Numbered from the stretch's first letter, positions 1-8,877 are shown. The stretch: 64,000 bases of DNA from DATJKD01 sp963728295 (GCA_963728295.1 CAVSKB010000013.1:1-64000), one strand, 5' to 3'. Translations and numbers: made by a program. The notes: a model not told the origin generated them from the letters alone.

Positions 1-4
1 CAGC

Positions 5-259
5 ATGCGGGATCTCCTCCGCCCCCTTCTAGCGATATCCAAAGCTTTCGGAGATCGGGTTCCGAACAGTCGACCGCTGCCGGAAACAGTACCCGCTGAC
101 GCCATCGTGATTCCAGCGGAAGAATTAGCAGTGTGCAAGGATCCGGGGGGCGGGGTTTGGTTGATGCTTCGAGTTGGGTCGCATGATCTTGCCGTCGCGT
201 TTCCGGAGCGGCGTGCAGTCCTGACGCTTGCTAGAGCGTTGGTGAACTCGCCCCGATAA
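5..259 (+). CDS. small hypothetical protein
   Basis: An 84-residue open frame starts at the first ATG of the window and stops at 259. I recognise no family. The protein has a proline-rich, moderately basic N-terminal third and a hydrophobic, beta-like C-terminal half, without a signal peptide or membrane segment. There is no clear Shine-Dalgarno sequence in the four bases available upstream, so the true start could lie outside the window. The about 250 bases after it, up to 513, hold nothing I can support. Confidence 0.35.
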   Translation: MRDLLRPLLAISKAFGDRVPNSRPLPETVPADAIVIPAEELAVCKDPGGGVWLMLRVGSHDLAVAFPERRAVLTLARALVNSPR

Positions 260-513
260 CTGCTCTGGCGGGTACGGAGAAACTCGGCCCGACTGGCGGA
301 CAAAGTTGCTAGCTCCCGCGACCGCGGCAATAACCACTACGAAGCTGCAGAAGGCGGGGCGGGCGTTCCTGCTTCGGGTTCGGGGCAAGCGGTGAGCGTA
401 TAGTCGCTCGTGCATCCGACTGGTGGTGAAAGAGCGGAGGAACCGGACAACATCGCCACGAGCGAGATGTCAGACCGCCGGCGCTCGCGCGCCAAGGGCG
501 TAGCCTAACTGCA

Positions 514-867
514 TCAGCGCATGCCGTCGGCGAATTCAACCTCCCGGATGAAGCGGAAGCCGGCTTCTCGGGCTGCGGTCGCGTCGTCCGAGGCGCCGAA
601 GATGCGCGGATCATTGCCGACCATTACATAGCTCTCGGCACACACATATGTGCGGAGCTCGATCAAATAGTCGGCCTTGGTCAACCGCATCGGCCCAATG
701 AAGGACACGTGCTCGTACCAATTACGGACGCTGCGGGTGAAAAGACCCCAGTTCCCGCAAAGGCCGATAATGTGGCCGGAGTTGCGCAGCGCTTGCAGGT
801 CTGCCAAGCGAACAGGACCGTTGGAAATCTCCAGTGTGTCATCGACGTCGAACGCATAGAGTTTCAT
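514..867 (-). CDS. HAD-like hydrolase family protein
   Basis: This 117-residue protein opens with the HAD motif I signature FDVDDTLE (residues 6-13), where the first aspartate would be the phosphorylated nucleophile and the second the general acid. A later GNDP segment (around residues 88-91) fits the acidic motif IV region. It is much shorter than typical HAD phosphatases (200 or more residues) and has no obvious cap domain, so it may be a minimal or atypical phosphatase. The start is supported by an AAGGA Shine-Dalgarno-like sequence eight bases upstream of the ATG. It stands alone, opposite in direction to the PEP-CTERM gene that follows. Family assignment rests on motif I; substrate unknown. 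Confidence 0.6.
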   Translation of the reverse strand: MKLYAFDVDDTLEISNGPVRLADLQALRNSGHIIGLCGNWGLFTRSVRNWYEHVSFIGPMRLTKADYLIELRTYVCAESYVMVGNDPRIFGASDDATAAREAGFRFIREVEFADGMR

Positions 868-1048
868 TGCAAGTCCTTCCTTAAGGGCCCGCCGAGTCGT
901 GTTACCAGATCAGTTGTCAATGCCCTGAGTTGCAACACACCTGCGCCACGCGCAGGCGCGCAATACACCGCGAGCTTGTGATCGTGGTCGTGCAGCGCGC
1001 GGAAGTGTCGAGCGTGACCATTACTAAAGCTAGCACCGCCGGCCAGCA

Positions 1049-1496
1049 GTGGCGGGGATCTGCGCGCGTCGGGTCTTGGGGACGGTGACCAGCGGTCCCG
1101 ACAACACCTTCGCGCTCCTGTTCTTCGGTACCGACGCACTGGGTATTCCGATTCAGCCCGGTTTCTATCCCGACGCCGAACGCGCCGATTTCGCGTCGCC
1201 AGGACATCCCGGGCTCGACGTGAGCTTCCAGAATCGAGGCTGTAACACCTTGACCGGCAGCTTCACGGTGCACGAGGTCGCATTTTTCCGACGAGGCCGA
1301 GGCCGCGACCGGGTCATCCGTCGAGACTTTCTCCGCTACTTTTGAGCAACACTGCGAAGGCGCCGCCGCCGCCCTTTTTGGGAGCTTCTCGTACGACGCG
1401 TTCGGTGAGCCTCCGCAGATCCCGGAGCCCGGCACGCTCGCCCTGCTCGGCCTCGGTCTCCTGGGTCTCGGTGTCGTGCGACGCAGGGCCGCATAG
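1049..1496 (+). pseudogene. PEP-CTERM sorting-domain protein, frameshifted and N-terminally incomplete
   Basis: The C-terminus is a textbook PEP-CTERM sorting tag: IPEPGTLALLGLGLLGLG followed by VVRRRAA and a stop. Such tags are recognised by exosortase for processing and surface or exopolysaccharide-associated export. Upstream, NRGCNTLTGSFTVHEVAF and FEQHCEGAAAALFG are a pattern common to one PEP-CTERM subfamily. The two halves lie in different frames: removing one T from the five-T run at about 1281-1286 joins them exactly. The frame opens with GTG at 1049, and neither a signal peptide nor a Shine-Dalgarno sequence is seen, so the N-terminus is missing or a second frameshift lies upstream. 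No exosortase gene is in the window. Confidence 0.75.
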
Positions 1497-1589
1497 TCCC
1501 CCTTTCTATCAGCCTGCGACGCTTTATGATTCTCCCGTTTACGTGGCACATCCAGCGTGACGGGCGCATAGTCATGCGTTCACGATGAG

Positions 1590-2057
1590 TTACGTCGTCA
1601 CCGGACCCGCTGGCGTCGGCGCCGGCATGAACTCGATCCCGTGCCGTTGGCCGATTGCTGGCACCTTGGCCAAGTCGTCAGGAACCGTGCGGACTTCGCG
1701 ATTCAGATCCTCGAAAAACGCGGAGGAATGAGCGGGCACTGCAAAGATGAGCACCCGCGCAGGAGACGGCGACGCTCCCTTAAATGCGTGCACAGTGTTG
1801 CGAGGGATGTAAGTGAAATCGCCTGATTCGACGCGCACCGGCTTCCCGTCTATCTCGAAGTCGAGCGCTCCCTCGATCATGTAGTAGGCCTCGTCCCAGC
1901 CGTGCCGATGCGCCGGTGGGCCGAGGCCGACTGGGATTTCTTCCTCCATCAATGACCAACCTCCCTTGGTGACTTCCGCATCGCAGAGGAACCGGAGTGG
2001 CATGCCGAGAACGTTGAGTGCGTTGCCTTCGCCAGCCTTGACGGTGACACTGGACAT
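1590..2057 (-). CDS. cupin domain protein
   Basis: A 155-residue single-domain cupin. The canonical metal-binding pattern is complete: H50, H52 and E56 in the first cupin motif (PPAHRHGWDEAYYMIEG) and H90 in the second (GDFTYIPRNTVHAFKG). The family binds a divalent metal in a small beta-barrel and includes dioxygenases, isomerases and sensors. The sequence alone does not tell which applies here. There is no signal peptide, so it should be cytoplasmic. The start is well supported by AGGAGG about six bases before the ATG. It is not in an obvious operon. Confidence 0.85.
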   Translation of the reverse strand: MSSVTVKAGEGNALNVLGMPLRFLCDAEVTKGGWSLMEEEIPVGLGPPAHRHGWDEAYYMIEGALDFEIDGKPVRVESGDFTYIPRNTVHAFKGASPSPARVLIFAVPAHSSAFFEDLNREVRTVPDDLAKVPAIGQRHGIEFMPAPTPAGPVTT

Positions 2058-2201
2058 TGCGAGCCTCCTTATCTGCCGCTCTGGAAAGGTTGCGTCGCGA
2101 AGCGAACGATTTCAAGCTCTAGGGCCGAGTATCCGCTTTCCATCCATCTGGGTTGCCCGCGCCAGCCGGGCCTTAGGCGGCTCGAAACGAAACCCCTCCC
2201 T

Positions 2202-2615
2202 ATGCTCCAAACACTCGCAAACCTGGCTCAGATACTAGGTGCAGTTGCAGTGATAGCAGGAATTGCATTCGGTCTTACTCAAGTGCGCCAGTTTAGACAG
2301 CAACGCCAGGACGCACTCGCAGTCGAGCTAATGAAATCTATTCAAGATGCGGAGTTCACTCGCTGGCTTCGTATTCTTCTGGAGGTCCCAGACAGTACTT
2401 CGTCCGCGGAGTTTCGATCGCTAGGGCCTACGGTGGGAGAGGCTGCGTGGGCGCTCAGCGCAAAGTACGAAACGCTTGGCTATCTCATTTATCGCGGAAT
2501 CATGCCGATCGACACGGCAGAGGAGCTTATGGGTGGCGTGGGCGTACGGCTCTGGTATCGACTCAACTGGACCCGGACGCCGGCGCGGGGTCCTAGCCCG
2601 CCTTGGCGCTTATGA
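2202..2615 (+). CDS. membrane-anchored protein, DUF4760-like
   Basis: A 137-residue protein with one N-terminal membrane helix (about residues 8-27, ILGAVAVIAGIAFGLTQV) followed by a glutamine/arginine-rich linker and a helical cytoplasmic domain. The layout resembles DUF4760-type proteins and the gene at 18611, though I cannot show clear homology. The last 20 or so residues (from about WTRTP) are proline/arginine-rich and unlike the rest, which suggests a late frameshift near 2565-2590 and a lost natural C-terminus. Function unknown. Confidence 0.55.
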   Translation: MLQTLANLAQILGAVAVIAGIAFGLTQVRQFRQQRQDALAVELMKSIQDAEFTRWLRILLEVPDSTSSAEFRSLGPTVGEAAWALSAKYETLGYLIYRGIMPIDTAEELMGGVGVRLWYRLNWTRTPARGPSPPWRL

Positions 2616-2642
2616 GAAATCCAATCCATAGGGGGACGCACA

Positions 2643-3121
2643 ATGTATAGGCAATTCGCGCTTGGCCTGCTGATTGCGTTTGCGATGCCCGCGAGTGCGG
2701 GGACCACGCAGGTATCCGGAACCGCCGTGTTCAACAACGAGTGTCAACCGACGGGCGGGAGTCCACCCGACGATCTAGGGGATTACCCTCCGCTCGATCT
2801 CTCCGGGAGTCTGGACGGCTGCTGGTACACGTACGTCTCCAAATCGCAGTTCAACCCGAGCGGCACGTTGTAGAGCAGGGAACCGAGATCTTCGTCGGCT
2901 GCCTGGGCACGACGTGCGGAACATTTGAGACGATCTACACCTTCACGGCGAAGTACGTGGACGACACGTTCGCGGAGGAGATCCACGGTCGCTGCGAACA
3001 TCGGATCGTGGGCGGCACAGGGGACTTCGCGGGGAAGAAAGGCGTGATCCTCTTCAAGGACGACGTCGTCAACCTCAAGTTCGACTACAGGGGCCACATC
3101 AGCCTGGGCACGTCGAACTGA
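2643..3121 (+). CDS. small secreted protein, frameshifted
   Basis: The N-terminus is a signal peptide (MYRQFALGLLIAFAMPASAG, cleavage after ASA), so the product should be periplasmic or secreted. The frame ends early at 2873, but the next frame continues with VEQGTEIFVGCLGTTCGTF and runs to 3121. Adding one base near 2868-2872 joins the two and gives about 159 residues. The mature part is beta-rich, has several cysteines (possible disulfides) and contains GGTGDFAGKKGVILFKDD, a pattern seen in allene-oxide-cyclase/dirigent-like barrels, although that assignment is weak. A GGGGGA sequence upstream of the ATG supports the start. A hairpin terminator follows at 3143. Confidence 0.6.
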
Positions 3122-3136
3122 TCGAACGGTGGGAAT

Positions 3137-3529
3137 TCAGGGCCGGTACTCGAAAGGGTACCGGTTCTTTTTGTTTCTGGCCGTCGGTGGGAGACGTGTT
3201 GTTAGACCTGGCGACGGGTTGCTTGGGACTTCCGTCTCGTCGGTTTTGCACGCTTCGATCCGCGACCTGAGAATCCCAAGCTCTTTGAGGAGCGAGGCGC
3301 GTTGCGCGGCATCGAGCCGGACCCTCGGATAGAGGTGAATCATCCTTTCATAGACCGCACGGGCGCTGGAACATTCCTGCTCGACCGCAGCAGCATCGCG
3401 ACTCTTTATAGTAGGGGCCGACAGTGCGTGGCCCAACTTGGATGACGCGCCCATGACTTCCTCCATTGCGAAGTCGTAAGCCGTCAGAGTGTCGCCCCTG
3501 GGGGCGCTATCCGTGCGTGTAAGTTCCAT
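3137..3529 (-). CDS. small conserved protein, family A (paralogue of 14593-14892)
   Basis: A 130-residue helical protein of unknown function. Its core (TAYDFAMEEV, then YERMIHLYPRVRLD and SLLKELGILRSRIEAC) matches the protein at 14593-14892 position by position, so the two are paralogues and both genes are real. I chose the ATG at 3529, 26 codons inside the longest frame, because GGAGG lies eight bases upstream. The C-terminal tail beyond the shared core is basic and proline-rich. It has no signal peptide or membrane segment. A CRP-like palindrome lies about 65 bases upstream of this start. Confidence 0.7.
   Translation of the reverse strand: MELTRTDSAPRGDTLTAYDFAMEEVMGASSKLGHALSAPTIKSRDAAAVEQECSSARAVYERMIHLYPRVRLDAAQRASLLKELGILRSRIEACKTDETEVPSNPSPGLTTRLPPTARNKKNRYPFEYRP
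3143..3173 (+). terminator. intrinsic terminator after the 2643 gene
   Basis: CCGGTA and TACCGG form a perfect six-base stem around a ten-base loop (3143-3164), extendable by two G-T pairs, followed by TTCTTTTTG. It lies about 20 bases after the stop of the secreted-protein gene and inside the last codons of the convergent gene ending at 3137. Confidence 0.65.
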
Positions 3530-3592
3530 CCCTGTGACCTCCGAATTGGCGAATCTGCGGGGCAAACAATATCGGTTATGTAATGAAGAACC

Positions 3593-3608
3593 AGTGATAC
3601 ACATCACA
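3593..3608. promoter_or_regulatory. CRP/Vfr-like binding site candidate
   Basis: AGTGA-TACACA-TCACA matches the CRP consensus TGTGA-N6-TCACA at nine of ten conserved positions. It lies 64-79 bases upstream of the family A gene start at 3529, a usual distance for an activator site. It could instead serve the rightward gene at 3763, but the distance is less typical. Assigned from sequence match only. Confidence 0.35.
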
Positions 3609-3762
3609 CTTGTGCATAGAGCAGTCGCCGGACCGCAGCGTTGACAACGTTATGTGCAACCGGCCCACAGAGTACTGCAAACTTGCGACAGTCTGTTTCC
3701 TGGGTCTACGATCAGACGCACGACCACAATTGCAGCGCCACCTAAGAACGTAAGGGGCCACC

Positions 3763-4200
3763 ATGACGCGCTACCTGGCCACGGTCGCAATGATGCTCAC
3801 CGCATTCCCGATCTATGCACAGACCTATAAGTGCAAGGATCCGGCCGGCACCACAGTTTTTCAGCAAACTCCGTGTGCCGAAATCAGCGACCGTCATGAG
3901 AATACTGAACAAACGCAACAGGGCATCGAACCGCAATGCGCGACCCTCATAGCGAGTGAGACCGAGTACTTTCGATGTGCGGCGGAAGTATCGTGCGATC
4001 GATCCGGTTCGGTCGGCACCACACGGAGCCAATGTATTGAAAGGAAGCGGCAAGAGATGCAGCGGGACGCGTCTATCCGACGTGCGCTGGAAGCAGAGCG
4101 CAAGTCTGCAAATGAACGCGAAAAGCAGCGCAAGCAAGAGGAGTCGGCCCACGACGCCGCCGAGGGAGTCACAGAAAAGGCGGGAGCGGACAAGCCGTAG
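3763..4200 (+). CDS. DUF4124 domain-containing periplasmic protein
   Basis: This 145-residue protein has a signal peptide (about residues 1-19, ending IYAQ), then the DUF4124 pattern YKCKDPAGTTVFQQTPC. DUF4124 is a small envelope domain of unknown function common in proteobacteria. After it come three further cysteines (CATL, CAAE, CDRSGS) and a highly charged helix (about residues 90-130, rich in K, E, R and Q) likely to form a coiled coil. The gene stands alone between oppositely oriented neighbours. Confidence 0.75.
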   Translation: MTRYLATVAMMLTAFPIYAQTYKCKDPAGTTVFQQTPCAEISDRHENTEQTQQGIEPQCATLIASETEYFRCAAEVSCDRSGSVGTTRSQCIERKRQEMQRDASIRRALEAERKSANEREKQRKQEESAHDAAEGVTEKAGADKP

Positions 4201-4264
4201 TTGATGCAGTCGATCTTGGGTCGAGCAGTACGGTTGGGCGCGGTAGCTTTCCGGGCGATCGCGA

Positions 4265-4678
4265 CTAATGCGTTGGAGTCGTAGCCGCCTCGAACTCGAT
4301 CGGCACCCGAAGCTCCATTTCCAAAACCTTGTTGATCATGTCCGATAAGGTGACCCCACCCATCAGGTGCACGGCATTCGCAACGTAGCCCTCGATGTGG
4401 GGCTCAAGCACGTGTAACGGGATTCCGAAATCTACTGGCGCGCAGCAGATTTTGAGACATCCGGTCACGCCGAACCGCGTCCCGTTGATGTGCTCGACTA
4501 GTGCCAACTGTTCGCCGGATTCCTGGCCGGCGACCTCGACCGTGAAGCGAACCGCCAGCACCACGCCGTAGGTGGAGTCGCGAATCCCCATCTCGGCTTC
4601 GCTGACGCTAAGCAGGCATAGAATGCCCCGCTTCATCCCGCGCTCTTGTTCTTGTTTGTATCTCGGAACCCACGCCAT
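4265..4678 (-). CDS. hypothetical protein
   Basis: About 137 residues from the ATG at 4678. The longer frame reaches 4786, but its first 36 residues are low-complexity and overlap the upstream gene. The protein is beta-rich with two close cysteine groups (CLKICCAP) and shows no signal peptide. Its C-terminal part (MINKVLEMELRVPIEFEA) looks helical. No family is recognised. It is codirectional with the gene ending at 4758, about 80 bases upstream, and could share its transcript. Confidence 0.45.
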   Translation of the reverse strand: MAWVPRYKQEQERGMKRGILCLLSVSEAEMGIRDSTYGVVLAVRFTVEVAGQESGEQLALVEHINGTRFGVTGCLKICCAPVDFGIPLHVLEPHIEGYVANAVHLMGGVTLSDMINKVLEMELRVPIEFEAATTPTH

Positions 4679-4757
4679 TATCGCTCTATTCGGAGCCGTC
4701 GGAGAACGGCTTTGTCCTGCGGCGTGCCTGGCAGAGCTTATGTAACCCGGTGCCCGA

Positions 4758-5036
4758 TCAGTCCTTCCTGCTATACCAGTTCCCATCCCGCTTAACGAGG
4801 TTGTTCTTTTCGGCGCACAACCTCTCGGCGTCCACTCCGGTGCTTCCGACTTCGGCGAGTCCAGCCACGCCTCCGGTTGACTGCATACGCTGCTCCTGAT
4901 TGATACACCGCTGCATGATCAGGGCGTTGTCCTGCAGCCGGTCTGCCTCTAACGTCTCAGTGGATTTCTGGTAGGGCCCGGACCAATACCAGTACGCAAA
5001 CCCTATGATTGCCAGGATTATCGCTAGCTTTGCCAT
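4758..5036 (-). CDS. small single-pass membrane protein
   Basis: A 92-residue protein beginning with one hydrophobic segment (about residues 4-20, LAIILAIIGFAYWYWSG), then a soluble helical part with two cysteines (C44, C74). The hydrophobic segment lacks a cleavage site, so I read it as a membrane anchor. The family is not recognised, though this size and layout are common among uncharacterised proteobacterial envelope proteins. Confidence 0.55.
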   Translation of the reverse strand: MAKLAIILAIIGFAYWYWSGPYQKSTETLEADRLQDNALIMQRCINQEQRMQSTGGVAGLAEVGSTGVDAERLCAEKNNLVKRDGNWYSRKD

Positions 5037-5169
5037 TAGCCGACTCCGGTCATAGGGGCCCGGTTAGTGTAACCCGGCACGTCAATGCAGATACGGTAGA
5101 CTGCTGGGCCCAATGCCTGCCGCGGATGTGGCGATACATCCTGAGCCCATCCCACAAGCGGAGAACGCA

Positions 5170-5856
5170 GTGCACACCCGAGCCTTCAGCAGCCAACATG
5201 CGCGGAGTACGGCCGTCGGGCCGATGCTCTGCCTGATCGGAGCCGTCTTGCTTTCCGGGTGCGTCCAGCAGCACGCCCAGGTCAAGGGCGCGTGGCAGGA
5301 GGGTGTGCCACGCAATCAGTCGTTCACGAGGGTGTTGATCGTCGGCGTCAGCCCGCACGTCAACCAGCGCTGCAAGTTCGAAGCCTTTATGGCATCGCAG
5401 CTGAAGAGCGAGTCAGTGAAGGCGATCCGCAGCTGCGACGCAGTGACGAAAAAGGATCCGCTGACTCTTGAGAGCATCGAACAGGCGGTCGCATCCACAC
5501 AGGCCGATGGGGTGCTGGCGACCAATCTCGTTTCCAAGGAGTACGAAACGAAGGAAGGCGGCAGCAGAGATACGCGTGGCAGCGCGACGTATAAGGCCAC
5601 GGATGCGGGATTCGCGACTGGGTACTACGGTGTCTACGGGGTGCCGGTCGTCTATGGTGAGTTCGCGACGGCGGCCGCCATCACGACAGTTCAAGGCGAG
5701 GTCAGCGTCGCATCGAGGTTCTATGAAACGCGTGACAAGACCCTGATCTACACACTGGATACGCACGCTCGCAGCCTCGAGTCGACCGATGTCGCGCTTT
5801 CTGACATTGCGGCCGCGATTGCGAATCAGCTGCGCAGCGCCGGGCTGACCCACTAG
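5170..5856 (+). CDS. lipoprotein of unknown function
   Basis: An N-terminal signal with lipobox LLSGC (cysteine about residue 31 from the start used here) marks an outer- or inner-membrane lipoprotein of about 228 residues. I chose the GTG at 5170 because CGGAG precedes it; ATG at 5113 or 5224 are alternatives. The mature part has an alpha/beta domain (TRVLIVGVSPHVNQR; SIEQAVASTQADGVLATNLV), a glycine/tyrosine-rich linker (GFATGYYGVYGVPVVYGEF), then VASRFYETRDKTLIYTLDT. This resembles DUF4136-like or CsgG-like lipoproteins that build outer-membrane complexes, but I cannot fix the family. No cotranscribed gene is evident. Confidence 0.65.
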   Translation: MHTRAFSSQHARSTAVGPMLCLIGAVLLSGCVQQHAQVKGAWQEGVPRNQSFTRVLIVGVSPHVNQRCKFEAFMASQLKSESVKAIRSCDAVTKKDPLTLESIEQAVASTQADGVLATNLVSKEYETKEGGSRDTRGSATYKATDAGFATGYYGVYGVPVVYGEFATAAAITTVQGEVSVASRFYETRDKTLIYTLDTHARSLESTDVALSDIAAAIANQLRSAGLTH

Positions 5857-6056
5857 ATTTCTCGGTTCACACTGCAAGCACACGCAAGGTCCGGGGTGCA
5901 GACCTTCGGAGGCGAGTATTCGCCTGCGATTCCGCCATCATTCCGCCCGGTCCGCGGATCGCTTCACATGAGCCCGGATGACTAGTGCGATGCAAATCAC
6001 GTCTCGGGTCTGCCAGCAATGCCGATACTTCGCCGCTATCGGTCGAACCGAAGGAA

Positions 6057-8877
6057 ATGCACGTGTTTCATCATCTGGGCCGGAAGGCGGCGCGGGCTGC
6101 AGCGTCTGTCATTGTCTTGGGCTTTCTAGGCTCTTTGGCGGGTTGTGGGGGCGGCGGCGGGAGTGGCGAAGTAACGACACCGCCGCCGGACAACACACCG
6201 ACACTGCAATCGATCGAGATTACACCCAGCCTTAAACAGGCTGCCGCCGGGACGACGGCGCAATTCACGGCGACCGGCGTCTACACGGACAACTCGACGC
6301 AAGACCTCACGACCCAGGCCACCTGGGAATCGTCCGACAGTGCGGTGGCGACGGTGAACGACGGTCTGGCGATCACGGCCGGCGTCGGTAGCACCACGGT
6401 GTCTGCGATCAGCGGCGATGTAAGCGGCAACACGATGTTGACGGTGACCAACGCGACCCTGGTGTCGATTGAGGTGTCACCGGCGGCCCCCAGCCTCGCG
6501 AACGGTTTGACTCAGCAGTTCACGGCGACCGGGCTCTACACGGACAACTCGACGCAAGACCTCACGACCCAGGTCACGTGGGCATCGTCCAACGGTGCGG
6601 TGGCGACGGTGAGCGACGTCGGCGGCTCGAACGGCCTGGCGACTACGGCCGGCGTCGGCAGCACCACCGTGTCTGCGAGCAGCGGCGGAGTGACCGGCGA
6701 CGCGACGTTGACGGTGACCAACGCCACGCTGGTGTCGATTGAGGTGTCACCCAGTCCTTCGCAGGCTGCCGGCGGGACGACGGCGCAGTTCACGGCGACC
6801 GGCCTCTACACGGACAACTCGACGCAGGACCTCACGACCCAGGTCACCTGGGCATCGTCCGACGGCGCAGTGGCGACGGTGAGCAACGCCGCCGGCTCGA
6901 ACGGCCTGGCGACCACGGCCGGCGTCGGCAGCACCACCGTGTCTGCGAGCAGCGGCGGAGTGAGCGGTGAGGCGACGTTGACGGTGACCGACGCGACCCT
7001 GGTGTCGATCGAGGTGTCACCGGCGGCCCCCAGCATCGCGAACGGTTTGACTCAGGAGTTCACCGCGACCGGCCTCTACACGGACAACTCGACGCAAGAC
7101 CTCACGACCCAGGTCACCTGGGCCTCGTCCGACGGCGCAGTAGCGACGGTGAGCAACGCCGCCGGCTCGAACGGTCTGGCGACCACGGCCAGCGTCGGCA
7201 GCACCACCGTGTCTGCGAGCAGCGGCGGAGTGACCGGTGAGACGACGTTGACGGTGACCGACGCGACCCTGGTGTCGATCGAGGTGTCACCGGCGGCCCC
7301 GAGCATCGCCAACGGTTTGACTCAGGAGTTCACCGCGACCGGCCTCTACACGGACAACTCGACGGAGGACCTCACGGCGCAGGCGACCTGGGCATCGTCC
7401 GACGGCGCAGTGGCAACGGTGAGCAACGCCCCCGGCTCGAACGGCCTGGCGACCACGGCCGGCCTCGGCAGCACCACGGTGTCTGCGAGCCAGCGGCGGA
7501 GTGAGCGGTGAGACGACGTTGACGGTGACCGACGCGACGCTGGTGTCGATCGAAGTGTCACCGGCGGCCCCCAGCATCGCGAACGGACAGACTCAGCAGT
7601 TCACGGCGACCGGCCTCTACACGGACAACTCGACGGAGGACCTCACGGCGCAGGCGACCTGGGCATCGTCCGACACCGCGGTGGCGACGGTAAGCAACGC
7701 CGCCGGCTCGAACGGGCTGGCGACAGCGGTCGCGCTCGGCACCCCCACCGTGTATGCGACCAGCGGCGGAGTGACCGGTGAGACGACGTTGACGGTGACC
7801 GACGCGACCCTGGTGTCGATCGAAGTGTCACCGGCGGCTCCGAGCATCGCGAATGGCCAGACGCAGCAGTTCACGGCGACCGGCCTCTACACGGACAACT
7901 CGACGGAGGACCTCACGGCTCAGGTCACCTGGGCATCGTCCGACAGCGCGGTGGCGACGGTAAGCAACGCCGCCGGCTCGAACGGCCTCGCGACCACCGC
8001 CGGCCTCGGCAGCACCACCGTGTCTGCGAGCAGCGGCGGAGTGAGCGGTGAGACGACGTTGACGGTGACCGACGCGACGCTGGTGTCGATTGAGGTGTCA
8101 CCGGCGGCCCCCAGCATCGCGAACGGTTTGACTCAGCAGTTCACGGCGACCGGCCTCTACACGGACAACTCGACGCCAGACCTCACGACCCAGGTCACCT
8201 GGGCATCGTCCGACAGCGCGGTGGCAACGGTGAGCAACGCCCCTGGCTCGAACGGCCTGGCGACCACGGCCGGCGTCGGCATCACCACGGTGTCCGCGGC
8301 CAGCGGCGGAGTGAGCGGTGAGACGACGTTGACGGTGACCGACGCGATCCTGGTGTCGATTGAGGTGTCACCGACGGCCCCCAGCATCGAGAACGGTTTG
8401 ACTCAGCAGTTCACGGCGACTGGCCACTACACGGACAACTCGACGCAAGACCTCACGACGCAGGTCACCTGGGCATCGTCCGACGGCGCGGTGGCGACGG
8501 TGAGCGACACGCTCGGCTCGAACGGCCTGGCGACCACGGCCGGCGTCGGCATCACCACCGTGTCTGCGACCAGCGGCGGAGTGACTGGCGACACCACGTT
8601 GACCGTGATCCCCGACTCCCCTTCGGTGGATGAACTGGTGGCGGCCCTGCTCGCTGCGGTGACGGGCGTCGGGCCGGGCCACAGTCTTGCAGACAAGATG
8701 ACGGCCGTGCAGAACTACCTCGCGCTCGTGCCGCCTGACATAGTGTCGGCGTGCAGCAAGCTGGATGACTTCAAGAACCAGGTGTCCGCTCTGAGCGGCG
8801 GTTCTGTCCCAGTGCCGCTGGCCAATCAATTGACGGCGGATGCGAACGCGATCAAGGCGGCCATTCCGTGCCCGTGA
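6057..8877 (+). CDS. tandem Ig-like (BIG2) repeat lipoprotein, one frameshift
   Basis: A lipoprotein signal (lipobox LAGC, then a glycine run) precedes nine tandem bacterial Ig-like group 2 domains, each about 90 residues, then an 85-residue non-repetitive helical tail with two cysteines. Each repeat follows the pattern SIEVSPAAPSIANG, QFTATGLYTDNST, VTWASSDGAVATVSN, TTVSASSGG, TLTVTD. The frame breaks in repeat 5: an extra C at about 7490-7491 makes that repeat 271 instead of 270 bases. Removing it restores one protein of about 940 residues. Start chosen at the ATG preceded by GAAGGAA, with a standard signal immediately after. Related proteins act as surface adhesins or spacers, though none of that is shown here. 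Confidence 0.85.
6206..8615 (+). repeat. nine tandem 270-bp repeats
   Basis: The phrase ggtgtcgat recurs at 6461, 6731, 7001, 7271, 7542, 7812, 8082 and 8352, i.e. every 270 bases with one 271 step. The first unit (from about 6206) is 255 bases because it lacks five codons. Units are nearly identical at the DNA level, including silent positions. Confidence 0.95.

Noticed and set aside
6536..8387. Series of antisense open frames of 65-90 residues within the Ig-like repeats
   Set aside because: They recur once per repeat because the opposite strand lacks stops; they have no ribosome sites and mirror the coding strand.
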